A DNA stretch of 64,000 bases, taken from assembly GCA_017871115.1 (NCBI GenBank), contig JAFCIZ010000001.1, forward strand, positions 3,329,501-3,393,500. Direction: 5' to 3'. The stretch's first letter is position 1, and each line of letters opens with the position of its first letter. Below are positions 24,301-37,544 of the stretch, in pieces. The position numbers were made by a program, and so were the translations under genes. Source of the stretch: Cunninghamella blakesleeana. Its lineage: Eukaryota > Mucoromycota > Mucoromycetes > Mucorales > Cunninghamellaceae. The notes under the pieces were generated by a model, which worked only from the letters and a program-made list of their open reading frames with translations, did not search any database and was not told the origin of the DNA.

Positions 24301-27300
24301 AATGAAGGTAAAATATTAAAAAAAGAATGTAAATTTATATTATAATTTTAATACTAATATTAATACCAATAAATTTTTACCATTTTTTTCAGGTTTATAC
24401 TACTACTTGGGTTCTATTGTAAATATTAGTCAAGATCCTTTAGTACACTTTAAATATATTCAAGCTGCTTGCCGTACTGGTAATATTCGTGAAGCTGAAA
24501 GAATTTGTCGTGAAAGTAACTATTATGATGCTGAAAAAGTCAAAAACTTTTTGAAGGTAAAAAAAGAAATAAAATAAGTTTAATGATTATGGTTTTATGA
24601 AACTAATTTTTTTCCCTTATTTTCTTAATATATATATATATATTATAGGAAGCCAAACTTAGTGACCAGCTCCCATTAATCATTGTCTGTGATCGATTCA
24701 ACTTTGTTCATGATTTAGTCCTTTACCTTTACCATAATAATTTACAAACCTTTATTGAAGTGTATGTTCAAAAAGTCAATCCAGTCCGTACACCTGAAGT
24801 TATTGGTGGATTATTAGATGTTGGCTGTGATGAAGATGTGATTAAAAACTTGTTGATGTCTGTCAAAGGTGATTTATCAGTAGGTAAATTATGTGATGAA
24901 GTAGAACAACGCAATCGCCTTAAGCTTCTTTTACCATGGTTGAATTTACGTGTTACTGAAGGAAGTCAAGACCCTGATGTTTATAATGCATTGGCAAAAA
25001 TCTATATTGATACAAATAACAATCCTGAACCTTTCTTGAAAGAAAACGATGTAAGTTTTATAGCAAATGAAATAGAAATAAAAGTAAATGGTATGCTTAA
25101 GGCTTTTAATTTATCTATTATTTTTTTTATATTATTTTCATTATATATATAGTTTTACAACCCTCGTATTGTTGGTAAATACTGTGAAAAACGTGACCCT
25201 TATTTAGCATTCATCTGTTATGAAAAAGGACATTGCGATTATGAATTAATCCATGTTACTAATGAAAACTCAATGTTCAAGCATCAAGCTCGTTATCTCG
25301 TACAACGTCGTGATCCTGAGTTATGGGCTCACGTTTTACAAGAAAACAATGAGCACCGTCGTGATGTGATTGATCAAGTAAGTTATATAATGATAACAAT
25401 AGTTATATTAAGAGTATATAAAATGTCTATTTACTTATTATTTTATTTTATTTAAATTATTATTAGATTGTTGCATCTGCTTTACCTGAATGCACTGACC
25501 CTGAAGATGTTTCTGCTACCGTTAAAGCTTTTATGGCTGCTGAATTACCCAATGAATTGATTGAACTTTTGGAAAAGATTGTTTTGGAAAGTAGTGCCTT
25601 CAATGATAATAAGACTTTACAAAATCTTCTTATTTACACAGCTGTTAAGGTAAAAATGGATATAAAATAATAAAATGAAATGAAACAAAATTATCTGGGA
25701 GAATAGAAACTTATTTGAAAATATTATTCTTAATAGGCTGATCCTTCTCGTGTCATGGATTACATCTCTAGATTGGATAACTATGATGCTCCAGATGTTG
25801 CAGAAGTATGTATTGGTGAAAATCTCTTTGAAGAAGCTTTCTTAATTTACAAGAACAATAATGTAAATGCAAATGCTATTGATGTATTGATTGAAAAAGT
25901 AAGTGATTTGGATCGTGCTTATGAATTTGCCAATCGTTGTGATCAACCCGAAGTATGGAGTAAACTTGCTAAAGCTCAGTTAGCTGATATGCGTGTCAAA
26001 GATGCCATTGATTCTTATATTCGTGCCAACGATGCTTCTAATTACATTGAAGTTGCAAGAAACGCTTCTTACGATGGCAAATATGAAGATTTGGTACGTT
26101 ACTTACAAATGGCTCGTAAACAATCTCGTGAACCTTTTATTGAAACGGAACTCTTATATGCTTATGCTAAGACTGAACGATTAGCTGATTTAGAAGATTT
26201 TATTTCCTCACCTAATATTGCTCAAATCCAAGATGTTGGGGACCGCTGTTACCATGAACATTTATTGGAAGCAGCCAAGATTTTATATGGAAGTATTTCA
26301 AATCATGCTTGTTTAGCTTCTACATTGGTATTATTAAAAGACTATCAAGCCGCTGTAGACTGTGCTAGAAAAGCTAATAGTACTAAGGTTTGGAAAGAAG
26401 TGAACTCTGAATGTATTCGTCAAAATGAATTCCGTTTAGCTCAAATTTGCGGTCTTCATATCATTGTTCATGCAGAAGAATTGGATACGCTTGTTAAAAC
26501 TTATGAAGCCAACGGTTACTTTGATGAAGTAATTCATTTATTAGAATCCGGTCTTGGATTAGAACGTGCTCATATGGGTATGTTTACTGAATTGGCTGTC
26601 CTTTATGCTAAATATGCTCCTGACAAGATGATGGAACACCTTAAATTATTTGTATCTCGTGTAAATATCCCCAAGGTCATTCGTGCTTGTTCAGATGCTC
26701 ATCTCTGGCGTGAATTAGTATTCTTATATGTTCATTATGATGAATTTGATAATGCAGTTACTTCCATGATGGATCATGCTTCTGATGCTTGGGAACACTC
26801 TGCTTTCAAAGATATCATCGTTAAAGTATCCAATATCGAAATTTACTACAAATCTCTTCGTTTCTATTTGAATGAACATCCTTTACTTCTTAATGATCTT
26901 TTGGCCTCCTTGGTACCTCGTATTAACCATACTCGTGTGGTTCAATTCTTTGAAAAATCAGATAATATTCCTTTAATCAAACCTTATTTATTATCAATCC
27001 AAGAAGTAAGTAAAAATAAAAAATTAAAATATAAGCATGAATGTAAATATGTAATAAAAATTTAAAATAAATATTAATATAAATTTTTATTTTTATTTTA
27101 CTTTTTTAGGTTAATAACAAGGCAGTAAATAGTGCATTGAATGAGTTATTTATTGAAGAAGAAGATTATGATGCTTTACGTGAATCTGTAGATCAATATG
27201 ATGCTTTTGATCCTATTGATATTGCCCAACGCTTAGAAAAACATGAATTATTAGAATTCCGTCGTATTGCTGCACATTTATACAAACGTAATCGTCGCTG

Positions 27301-27822
27301 GCGCCAATCAATTGCTTTATCAAAACAAGATCGATTATTCAAGGATGCTATGGAAACAGCAGCTGAATCAAAAGATCGTGAAGTTGCTGAAGAATTATTA
27401 CAATACTTTATTGAAATTGGTAAACGTGAATGTTTCTCTGCTATGCTCTACACATGTTATGACCTTTTACGACCAGATGTTATTCTTGAATTAGCATGGA
27501 GACATCAATTAAACGACTTTGCTATGCCATACTTGTTAAATACAATGAAAGAACAATTTGATAAAGTGGAGCTTTTAGATAAAGAAGTGAAAGAATTAAA
27601 AGAAAAACAAGCCAACCAACAAAAAGAGGAGGAAAATAGTAAGTTTGTATTCATAAGTCTATCAAGTTTATCGAAAAATAATTAAAAAAAAAGAGGTTCA
27701 TCATCATTTTTTATTAACTTAATATTATTATTATTGTTTTTTTTAAAAAAAAAAAAAAAATAGCCCCCGTAATGCCTGCTATTACAGGTGGTGCTTTTGG
27801 AAACTTAAGGATTGGCATGTAA
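21352..27822 (+). CDS. CHC1: Clathrin heavy chain
   Basis: Predicted 1653 residues, the same length as yeast Chc1. Exons are 21352-21393, 21675-21882, 22029-22462, 22548-22832, 22971-23648, 23728-23958, 24055-24307, 24393-24556, 24649-25050, 25153-25377, 25467-25649, 25737-27005, 27110-27638 and 27764-27822. It starts [20 protein letters not shown], with the seven-bladed N-terminal propeller ([29 protein letters not shown]), then the linker and ankle. The legs are built from repeated helical clathrin repeats, including [19 protein letters not shown]. The trimerisation region follows ([20 protein letters not shown]), then a charged coil and a short tail. It forms triskelia coating vesicles at the plasma membrane, trans-Golgi and endosomes. 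The exon at 25737-27005 is the longest uninterrupted coding stretch here. No key element is missing. Confidence 0.98.
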
Positions 27823-28213
27823 TTAGTTACACTAAAAGAATTCAAATCAAAAAATCAAAAAATACATCATATTATAGGTTTCTTTTTTTTTCTATTATTA
27901 TTTTTTAGAACATAATATGTGTTGTTAAAAAATACCATTATTATTTTTTTTATTTTACTATTGTTATTTTTATTTTCGCTTATTACAATTATTATTATTA
28001 TTATTATTTTTACTATATAAAGAATTAAAAGCTTAAAACCTTTTGTCCTAACAAACAATCTCTGGAGTATTATTTTTACGCAGTAGCCAGTGTTTTATCG
28101 TTTAATTTAGACAAAAAAATCAAAGTCGATTTTTTTGAAGCAACTCCGCTTTTTTTCTCTTTCTTTCGTATTTTTAAATTCTTTGTACCATTTTTACATA
28201 AATTATAAAAATT
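27823..28213. other. Intergenic spacer
   Basis: AT-rich 3' UTR of the clathrin gene and promoter of the Atg6 gene. No gene seen. Confidence 0.6.
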
Positions 28214-28364
28214 ATGCCTAACTTATCTTGTCAACGATGTAATCAGCCATTACGCATCGACGATTCTTTATTGGATTTGGATGCATCCTCTGCTGAATTA
28301 CTTTTAGGTATGTATAAATATCTTTTTTTTTATTAAATTTATTTATTTATTTTTATTTTCAATC

Positions 28365-28411
<47 letters not shown>

Positions 28412-30283
28412 CTTACCCTCTACTTCTTTTTCTTATTCTTCACTTTTAAATAAAAAGGACCTTTATCATCAGAAGAACAGTATAAAATAAAACAACAAGA
28501 AAACATTAATAGTACTATATCCAACAACAATAATAACAATATAACAACTTATAGTGTATCTCGTAAATATGTTTATAAACAAACATTGCAACAACAGCAG
28601 AAACCTGTATTACCAGTATCTGATTCTTTTGTAATACTCTCAAAATCTCAAGTACACCCTTCTTCTACTATATCTAATACAACTACTACTAATGTAGCTA
28701 CAAATATTAATATTTCTCATCGATTAAAAACTACTACTGCTGCTCATTCCGATACACCTACTATAACAAAAACATCTACAAAAATTGGAACACTCTCTAC
28801 AGGCTCATCCACTTCGCCTCATTCCAAACTAACCAACATAATAATAACCAAAGGAGATACAGCAAATAATTTAAATAATTACGATAGCAGCAACAGTAGC
28901 AATAATAATAATATGAAACTCAATACACCATTGACGACACCTACTACTATGGAATTTTATGATCATCATTCTAACAATGCCGGCTTAGAAATCCCACCTT
29001 CTTCGCCTAGAAATAATAGTTTATCTCATCGATTAAAAGTTGCTACTCGATTATTTGATGTCATGTCGTCCAAATCGAATGTAGATCATCCGATGTGTCA
29101 AGAGTGTACGGATATGATGTTGGAATATTTAGAAAAACAATTAGATGACGTTGGAAAAGAGCGTGATTGTTATTTGGATTTTTTAAAAAAAACAAAGCAA
29201 ACCTTATCACCTACAGACAATAAAAATGATAATGATGAACAGCAACAACAGCTAAAAATCCAAGTGGATGAATTAATAAAAAAGGAAAAGGAAGCCATGG
29301 CATTGCTGGATTCTATGAAACAAGAACAAATGGAACTAGAAAAAAAATATGATCAATTATTATTAGAAGAAAAGCAACTTGCTGAAGAAGAAGAGAAGTT
29401 TTGGGATGAATGTAATAGCTATCAATTACAATATTTACAATTTCAAAATGAAAGGGATGCTATTAATTTAAAATACGATCACGATGTACGTTTATTTGAA
29501 AGGTTAAAAAAAACCGCTATATATAATGATGCCTTTTGCATATCTCACGATGGTCCTTTTGGAACAATTAATGGTTACCGTTTAGGAAGATTAAGTTCAC
29601 ACCCAGTAAGATAATGTATAAATAAATATATATATATATATATATATGTATTTATTTTTTTACTTTTTTTTTTCTTCCAATTTTATTAAATTATTATTTA
29701 TTAGGTTGAATGGAATGAAATTAACGCTGCTTGGGGCCAAACTTTGTTATTATTATATACTGTTGCTAATAAGTTAAAATTTCAATTTCAATCGTAGGTT
29801 TTTAGTTTTACATAAATATATTATAAAAAATATATTATAAAAAATATTTTGAAAATAATCCAAGTATTCACATATATATATATATATATATTACCCTTTC
29901 CTTTATTTTTATTTTAATATTTTATTAGTTATCGCCTTGTACCTATGGGATCATTTTCAAAAGTAGAAAAAGTAGACGGAGATGTGGTAGTGTCTTACGA
30001 ATTATATGGATCTGGTGACTATGGTTTAAACCGCATGTTATTTTTAAATCGACGCTTTGATCATGCTATGGTGGCAGTGCTAAACTGTTTAAAGCAATTG
30101 TCGGATTATGTAGAACAAAGAGATAGAGATATACGTTTACCATATAGAATTAATAAGGATAAAATAGGTGAATTATCTATTAGATTACAATTTAATCAAG
30201 ATGAACTATGGACAAAAGCATTGAAATACCTATTAATCGATTTACGATGTATTTTAAAATATGCAAGTAAAGTTGGATCATAA
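28214..30283 (+). CDS. ATG6: Atg6/Vps30/Beclin-1, class III PI3-kinase complex subunit
   Basis: Predicted 561 residues from exons 28214-28307, 28458-29605, 29705-29793 and 29929-30283. It scaffolds the Vps34 lipid-kinase complexes for autophagosome formation and endosomal sorting. The N-terminus has the family CxxC pair (Cys6, Cys9 in MPNLSCQRC). A long Asn/Thr/Ser-rich region follows to about 190. Next is [18 protein letters not shown], where the BH3-like segment of Beclin lies, then [19 protein letters not shown] coiled coil runs from about 215 to 355 ([20 protein letters not shown]). The C-terminal beta-alpha autophagy-specific domain begins near [12 protein letters not shown] and includes [20 protein letters not shown] and [12 protein letters not shown]. 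It ends at KYASKVGS. The donor after exon 3 was chosen to keep the YRLVP block in frame. Disordered insertions are longer than in animal Beclin (450). Confidence 0.95.
28368..28409. repeat. (AT)n microsatellite in ATG6 intron 1
   Basis: About 42 bases of alternating TA within the intron at 28308-28457. Confidence 0.9.
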
Positions 30284-30902
30284 ATATATATATTTCAATT
30301 GTCACAATTTATTGCCTATTATATATATTATTATTATTAAATAAAAAAAAACTTTTTTAAAATTTAAATCATGCACATCGCCTTCTATCGCTTGAAAAAT
30401 AAAATAATAAAATAAAAAAGCAAAAATACTTGTTCTTTTATTAAATTTTCATACCAGAAAATATATGACTATTTTAAATTCTAGTTTGTTGCTTTTGATA
30501 AATTAAAAATAAATGTGTATTACTCATATTTAATCGTTATAGCTTAAATAACTTCTCGTTTCCAAGTTCATAAAAAAAAATATGCATAGAAAACAAGAAA
30601 CTTGTATCTACTAGGAAGTTATATTTTCTTTGAAATATTTCTAATTTTATTCATATCAAATCAATCAAAAAGTAAAATATGCTTCCTGAAATAAGAAATT
30701 AATCCTCTTATTTTACATATATAAAATTTTGAATTTACTATCTTCAAAAATCAAAATTTTTAAGCAAGTTGGTATTTATTGGAAAATTTAAATTCCGTTT
30801 TTTTTTAACGGTTTATCTCTGGCACCTTTTTTTGTTCTCTTCTCCATTTTTTTTTTTTTTTTGTTAAACATATATATTTTTATATTGTAATAATTAATTA
30901 TT
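30284..30902. other. Intergenic spacer
   Basis: AT-rich region between two same-strand genes, with no convincing gene. A pyrimidine run at 30835-30862 lies just before the Vps22 start. Confidence 0.6.
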
Positions 30903-31650
30903 ATGAGAAGAAGACAAGCTGGTGTAGCACATCTAAATAAAAAATATGAACTAAATGTAATATATAAAATATATATTTCCAAAAAAATAAATGTTCTGGT
31001 ATAAACATGATTTTATAACCGAATTAATTTTTTAAAAAATAGAAAACTTTCCAAGATATTGGTAACTCAATAGCTGCTCAAGAACTGCAACAAGTAAATT
31101 TAAATAAATATAAAAAGATATATATTTTTGATACAAATTGTATTTATTATATTAATATTTATTCTTTTCTTTTTTCTTTCTCTTCCTTCATACATACACA
31201 CGTATATTATATAATAGTTACAAGACCATTTAGAAGTGTTTAAGCAAAACCTGGAGGAATTTGCTTGGAAACATCAAAAGGATATTAAGAAAGATCCAAA
31301 GTTTCGTTCTCATTTTCAACAAATGTGTGCTAATATTGGTGTGGATCCATTAGCTTGTAAATGAGTATAGATATATGTTTATATTCAGCTATAATATTTA
31401 TGCTAATATTTATATTTTTATATTTTTATATTTTTATTTTTTAATAGCTAACAAAGGATTTTGGGCTGATATGTTGGGAGTAGGTGATTTTTATTATGAA
31501 CTTGGAATTCAAATTATAGAAGCTTGTATGATGACTCGGTCTAGAGATGGTGGATTAACTGATATTAATGATGTTAGAAAGCGAGTAGATAAAATGCGTG
31601 AAAAGGAAGGAAGGAAGCATCAAGAAATAGTAGAGTAATGATAGAATTAC

Positions 31651-31693
<43 letters not shown>

Positions 31694-32211
31694 TAAATGT
31701 AAATATTATAGGGATGATGTTGTTCGTGCCATCAAAACATTAAAACCGCTAAGTGGCGGATTTGAAGTAATCACGTTAGGGGCAAGAAAAATGGTTAGAT
31801 CAGTACCAAATGAATTGGATAAAGATCAAGGCGTGCTTTTACTTTTAGCTCAGGTACCAATATAATTATGTTTATTATTATTTAAGTGATGTTCAATTTA
31901 ATGTATATATATCGCTAGTCACTAATTATTATTTTTATTGCTATATTTATTGTTAATAGAAATTAGGGTATGTTGATCATACGTTAGTCCAAAATGAATT
32001 AGGTTGGGATAATGCAAGGATAGAAAATGGATTGGTAATATACATATTTATAATTAATTATTTATAACTATCAATTTTGCTAATTTTTAATATTATTATT
32101 AATTTTTTAATTTTTCAGGAACGACTTGTACAAGATGGGCTCGTATGGATAGATGATCAGGCTGAGGTCAGAGCATATTGGGTGCCAAGTTATTTTGATA
32201 TGAAAGACTAA
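30903..32211 (+). CDS. SNF8: ESCRT-II subunit Vps22/Snf8
   Basis: Predicted 246 residues (human 258) from exons 30903-30956, 31043-31093, 31218-31356, 31448-31634, 31712-31853, 31960-32034 and 32119-32211. It begins [20 protein letters not shown], close to the start of the family, with a short helical N-terminus. Two tandem winged-helix domains follow: [20 protein letters not shown] with [12 protein letters not shown], then [35 protein letters not shown] and [16 protein letters not shown]. In the cell it joins Vps36 and two Vps25 copies in ESCRT-II on endosomes, linking ubiquitinated cargo to ESCRT-III. In fungi it also takes part in Rim101-type pH signalling. A second ESCRT gene (Vps60) lies at 53960, but distance gives no sign of co-regulation. 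Intron 4 holds an AAT repeat. Confidence 0.95.
31649..31691. repeat. (AAT)n microsatellite in SNF8 intron 4
   Basis: About 14 AAT units in the intron at 31635-31711, leaving less than 25 bases to the acceptor. Confidence 0.85.
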
Positions 32212-33011
32212 TTATTTTAAAGGTAAATAAATAATAATAATAATAGCTATTCTATTGATTATTTTAAAATTGTTGTAACTCTAAATTTAGTATATATATA
32301 TATCTTATTTTACTATATATATAAGAATAGAATGAAAATCAAACAACAGGGTCGTCATTAGGGAATGAGTAGTTAAGATTAGCCGTATATAACATGTAAT
32401 TGAACATATATAAAAATATTTGTTCAGATATTTAAGCCAATTATGACAATAAATTTTTCAAATACTTTTGAATTCCTATGCATAGTATTTCATATGCTTG
32501 AAAAAGAGATTTTATAAAAAAATAAATTTTAAAATGCAACGCATTATTAACGGAAATGGGCAGAACAGATGTTACATCAAGCAGTATTTTATTATGCAAA
32601 CAATTAGCCTGTTAGATTTAAAATAATTTGTAAATACTAATTATTAAGTATAATAAAAAGAAAAAAGGAAAAAATAATGTTTCTATTAATAATAATGATA
32701 ATTTTATTAATGATAATTTTATTAGTGATAATTTTATTAGTGATAATTTTATTAGTGATAATTTTATTAATAATAATTTTATTTATAATATATATAAATA
32801 TTTATATACATAAATATTATTTCCAAATTAGATATTATAGAAAAGTGTATAAAAAAATGTATTCAAAACAGATATAGTCATATTTAGTATAAATAAAATG
32901 GAATAAAAAATAGGTATATTGATAATCATTACATTAACTATGAATTAAGACAAAAAATAAATAAATATATAAAGTAGATGGTAATTCTATTTTTTGCTTT
33001 TTTTAACATCT
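32212..33011. other. Intergenic region between convergent genes
   Basis: About 0.8 kb between Vps22 (+) and the PIN-like gene (-). It contains a 15-base minisatellite (separate entry) and otherwise AT-rich sequence. No gene seen. Confidence 0.6.
32697..32785. repeat. 15-base tandem repeat (minisatellite), about six copies
   Basis: The unit GATAATTTTATTAGT (GT or AT at the end) repeats head to tail at 32697, 32712, 32727, 32742 and 32757, followed by a degenerate sixth copy to about 32785. The three central copies are identical. The unit length is a multiple of three, so the array reads as an open LVII repeat that I do not consider coding. Confidence 0.9.
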
Positions 33012-34678
33012 TCACATGCAGTATTCGACAATATTTAGTGAAATAAATACAATAAATGTCATTACTGGAATACAAACAACGCCATAACTCCAAAAGAGAA
33101 TTTGCATCATCTCCTCTTCAAAAACACCACTAACTTGTGTGATCTGGGTCAAATTAATAGCTGTTGGTGTGCATCCTAAAAGAATAATAGAAACAACAAA
33201 CATTGGATCTTGTAATAAAGCAATATTTGTCCATTTCAACCAAACGACTACAGTACCAATAATAAAAGGAATAATGGATAATCGAGTAAACAAGGAAATA
33301 AATACCACTTTTTGTTTTTTAATGGATAACCATAAGGATTGACACAAAGAATCATTCGAATCAAAAGAAAAGTACTGCTGATATTGTTGTTGCGCAATGA
33401 ATGTTAATTGGGACCCAAGGCAAACCAAAATTAATGGAACAGCTACTTTGCCACAAGATTGAATCGCTTTTGTGAAAGAAGGGTATAAAAATGAATCTTT
33501 ATTAAACATTAATGGCTTTAAAGGTGAAAGCCCAACAATCAAGGCCAATAATGCAGCATACAATGGTGGTGACATGAAGCTATGAATTTTAAAAATGACA
33601 TTTTTGATACGATATTTTATTGAATATGATAATGGATGGATAGATGATTGATTACTATAAGCTGTTGGTAATATGTCTGATGCTGGAGATGAAGATAAAA
33701 GTGGTGAACGTTCATTGATTATTATTGGTGGCTCTAATTTTGAAGGTAGAGAATCAAAATCATTATTATTTTTTATCTTTATATTATCAGCACTATCATC
33801 ATCATCATCTGAAAGTTGGTGTATGGGTGATGATGGGATGGTAGAAGCAGTAGATGAATAAGACGAATGTCTTAGTGTTGGTTTATAATCATAGTTCTTA
33901 TTAATATTTTCTTCATCATCTTTACTGTGAACTATATTTATTATTTTATCTTCTTCTTTAGGTTGTAGTAAATTATATCCATAAGACCAACGAATAATAT
34001 TACCAAACATGGCAAAGAATAAGCAATAAGAAATACCACGAGCGGCAACGTCTTGTTGTGTGTCATTTGAATTCCAATAAAGTAATCGGCCAGCTTCTGA
34101 AAAGGCAAGACTACTGAGGATTGCAATGGGTAATGAATTGGTATTACAAAATACAGAGCAGGCTACAATAAAACGTCTATAAGATCCACGAATTCCAAAC
34201 ACACGGACTGATATTTGACTGATGGTCCATGATATGGTAACATATAAAAAAAAGAAAAATGGTATTGGCCAAAGTTCTGCTAACTTTTCTAAAGAAATGA
34301 CGGATGCTATATTGATAAATAACAAACATGGTGTAAAAAAGTTCATATTTAAACGGGATAACCACTATAATTGAAACATTAAAAGGATCAAATAAAAAAA
34401 ACATAGCAAAAATATATAAGTTTATTGAATTTCTTCTTTCATTTTTTTCTTCTTCCATTTTTACTTTTTGTTTTGAATTATCAAAATATCCAAGCCTCGT
34501 TAATATAACACCTAATATTACAATAACAATCACTTGAAGAATTGCCTATGGTACGATGCAATATGAATGAATTACATTATGAATTAGTAAATTATGAATG
34601 TCAGTCTTTTTTTTTTTTAAAAAAAAAGTCAATGGAACAGAACAATACCTGAATAGCGGCAAGAATTAGTTCCAACAT
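33012..34678 (-). CDS. PIN-like / auxin efflux carrier family membrane transporter
   Basis: Predicted 487 residues; exons in coding order are 34678-34649, 34545-34465 and 34364-33012. It belongs to the membrane transport protein family that includes plant PIN/PILS proteins and fission yeast auxin-family transporters, ER or vacuolar carriers whose fungal substrates are mostly unknown. The N-terminal half has about five hydrophobic helices: AILQVIVIVILGVILTRLGY, then LNMNFFTPCLLFINIASVIS, where the N..PCLLF element matches the family's first-domain motif. Others cover IPFFFFLYVTISW and ACSVFCNTNSLPIAILSSLA. A charged Ser/Asp-rich loop spans about 168-290. The C-terminal half carries five more helices, ending with VSIILLGCTPTAINLTQITQ and WSYGVVCIPVMTFIVFIS. 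The inverted 5+5 arrangement fits the family. The very short first exon (10 codons) is the least certain part. Confidence 0.88.
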
Positions 34679-35177
34679 GTTTATAAGGGATATTAATAAA
34701 TAAGTAATAAAGAATAGAAGAGGATAGGAGAAGAAAAGGGACAGAAATGGAAATTTTACCTTTTTATATTTTGAAATATTATATTTTTTGAAAAATTGCA
34801 TCATTTTACGGGAATGCAGAATTATTTTTTATCGTCCAATCAAAACGCAATACTTAATAATGCTACCACCATCGTTATTCATCAAGGATTAACATATTGT
34901 TTCAAGAAAACACACTTTGTTTCAACTTTTTATATTTGTCAAATAAAAAAAAGAATTGTTTATATGAAAAAATAATAAATAAATATATTAGTAATAGAAA
35001 AAGATATATTTACAACAAACAAATATAAAATGGTAATTTATAAAAGTAATTGATTTAACCCCAGATATTCCAATTCCAATTCCTATATATATATAAATTC
35101 TTTTCTTTTTTTTCATCTTTACTGTAAAATATATTAGATTTAGTTTAAATTTTCAAACTTTTTTTATATATAAAATA

Positions 35178-35215
<38 letters not shown>

Positions 35216-35954
35216 GTATTATATTGTATATGGTCTTATGATCAATGATCCGATTTAACGACATATTATGATTTATTTTTATAAAATACATACTACAGCA
35301 TATCATATGATATAATATAATCTAGGATATATATCCATATTATTTAGATCTACTATATACGTCGATCTACATATAAAGTCATTTATTACCATGGTAATGT
35401 ATTGATGGGTCTATTCTTGCATATGAAATGAGAGTAATTTCTTCGGTCATTGGTTCATAATAATAACAACATAATATAAAACCTATGAACTATCTATTTT
35501 TATTTCCAATCAAAAGTAAATATTTGATCATTAAAGCAGGGTGTATAATAATTTATTACTTCATACAAAAGCATAAAGTATAATATAAAAAAATAGGAAT
35601 GCAATCTAATTCAAAAATGGAAACCGTTATTTTGCATAATTTTCTAAATATGAAAATCACTTAATTTTTTATTCGGTATAACTGATTTTCGTTTTTTTTT
35701 TTTTTTCTAAAAAAAAAATAGTTTTATTTTAAATAATTATAGAAATAAACAGTGTGGCTATATTTATAGTTAATGACTAAAGGATTCATGTACTTAGCTT
35801 TTAGTTCATGGGTTTAAAGGGTAAAGCTTAAAAAAAAAGGTAAGCGGTGTTTTAATTTCATTTTTTTTAAAAAAAAAAAAACTTGGCAAGATAAATATTT
35901 TTCTTCTTTCCTTCTTTTCTTTCTATTTTCATAATCAAAATATAATATAATATA
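34679..35954. other. Divergent intergenic region, PIN-like gene (-) and Nudix gene (+)
   Basis: About 1.3 kb, very AT-rich, holding both promoters. An AT repeat lies at 35186-35210 and T-run/A-run switches near 35700-35720 and 35863-35882, the latter shortly before the Nudix start. No gene seen. Confidence 0.6.
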
Positions 35955-37100
35955 ATGCAGCAGCCTGTTATTGAATATACTAAAAAGGCTAGACATGGTC
36001 ATGGTCAAGATGTTGTTAATGAAGATAATATTCGTCAAGTAGCTGGTTGTTTACCTATTGATGTTGTTAATCGTCGTATTTTATTAATAAGTTCTTCTAA
36101 ACACGAAGGTCGCTTTGTTATTGTAAGAATAAAATAAAATAAAATAAAATAGTAATAATAAATAATAATGAGTAAATCATAATCATAAAATATCGATCTA
36201 TTGATATGACTATTTACAAATAGTGCAAAAAAAAAAAATCATAACTTTATAATAGTATATTAATACTATTATTTTATTTTATTTTATTTTCATAAAACTT
36301 TCAAAAATGAACATAGCCAAAAGGAGGTTGGGAAGAAGATGAAACTCAAGCACAAGCAGCTTTAAGAGAAACTTGGGAAGAAGCTGGTATTAAAGGGAGG
36401 GTAATAAGGCAATTAGGTGTATTTGAAGAGGCTACAAAAAAACATGTCAAGGCACATCATTGGATATTTGAATTAGAAATTCAAGAAGTTTGTAAAAAAT
36501 TCCCAGAGAAAAAAAAACGTGAACGAAGATGGGTAAGTCTAAATAATTTTAATTAACTATATATGAATATATCTATATCTATATATTCATTGTATTTATT
36601 AATTAATCATTATTATTATTTATTATTTACATTATATTGTATTGATTTATATATAGTTTACTTATGACGAAGCTATGCAAGTTGTTAAAAGCCAGTATAT
36701 TAAAGATGCTCTTAAATTATCATGTTTAAACCCAACCGATATATCAGTTACCAAAATACAAACAGGAATCACACCTTTAGATGCCAAAATAGGTACAATG
36801 AGTATTAGTGATCAATCATCGCCAACGCCAACGCCATCACCACCACAACCACAACAAAAACAACAACCATCACAATTATCACAAAATGAACAACAATATC
36901 AACTTCAAAAAGAAAAGGAGAGACTGGAACAAGAAAAATTGAAAATTCAACAAGAGAAATTAAATATTCAACAAGAAAAACAACGTTTGGAACATGAGAA
37001 ACATTTATTACAAGAACAGCATAGCCCTCCTGCTCCTACTCCTGAAAAAAATGAGCACCATTCTATTTCAAATAGTATTAAAGCATTCTTTAAAAAATAA
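35955..37100 (+). CDS. Nudix hydrolase, diphosphoinositol-polyphosphate phosphatase-like, with a coiled-coil tail
   Basis: Predicted 275 residues from exons 35955-36122, 36317-36532 and 36657-37100. Residues about 25-155 form a Nudix domain like yeast Ddp1, fission yeast Aps1 and human DIPP: VAGCLPIDVVNRRILLISS, then FVIPKGGWEEDE. The Nudix box runs from 59 to 81 with all key residues: Gly59, Glu65, REtwEE (73-78) and Gly80. The glycine-rich PKGGWE entry is typical of the DIPP subgroup, which cleaves pyrophosphates of inositol (PP-IP5) and diadenosine polyphosphates. The C-terminus is odd: after a Pro/Gln-rich linker comes a heptad-like Lys/Glu/Gln helix of about 60 residues (KERLEQEKLKIQQEKLNIQQ) and a basic end, IKAFFKK. 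Ddp1 and DIPP1 are about 170-190 residues, so the tail may target or oligomerise the enzyme. Confidence 0.92.
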
Positions 37101-37512
37101 TAATTTATTAATAAAATGGTAAAGATTTTTGATAGAAGAATTATCTATTTATATTTTTTCTTTGTGATAGTAATTTATAAAAAAAGAAAAAACTAACAAA
37201 AAATAAAAATAAAAAAAAACTTGGCTGTCAAGAATATTTGTATCACAATCTTAGCAAAGAATATAAAAATAGCCCCGTCGATCTTTCAGGAGTGAGTAAC
37301 TCTTAAGCTTCATTCTTTTTATTTTTTTAAAAAAATAGATCAAAAATATTCTAATACTATACCTTTTAAATATATATATATATTAATAAAAAATATTTAT
37401 TTTATATGTGATCGCTATATTTAGTTTGTATTTATTTTGATTTATTGCTAAGCAATTCTAATCGAATGCCTTCATCAGTCCATGGGCAATTGCTAAGCTA
37501 AAATATACATTC

Positions 37513-37544
<32 letters not shown>

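Noticed and set aside
37430..37505. Repeated TTGCTAAG and inverted CAATT elements
   Set aside because: Short repeats with no stem long enough for a stable RNA and no known motif.
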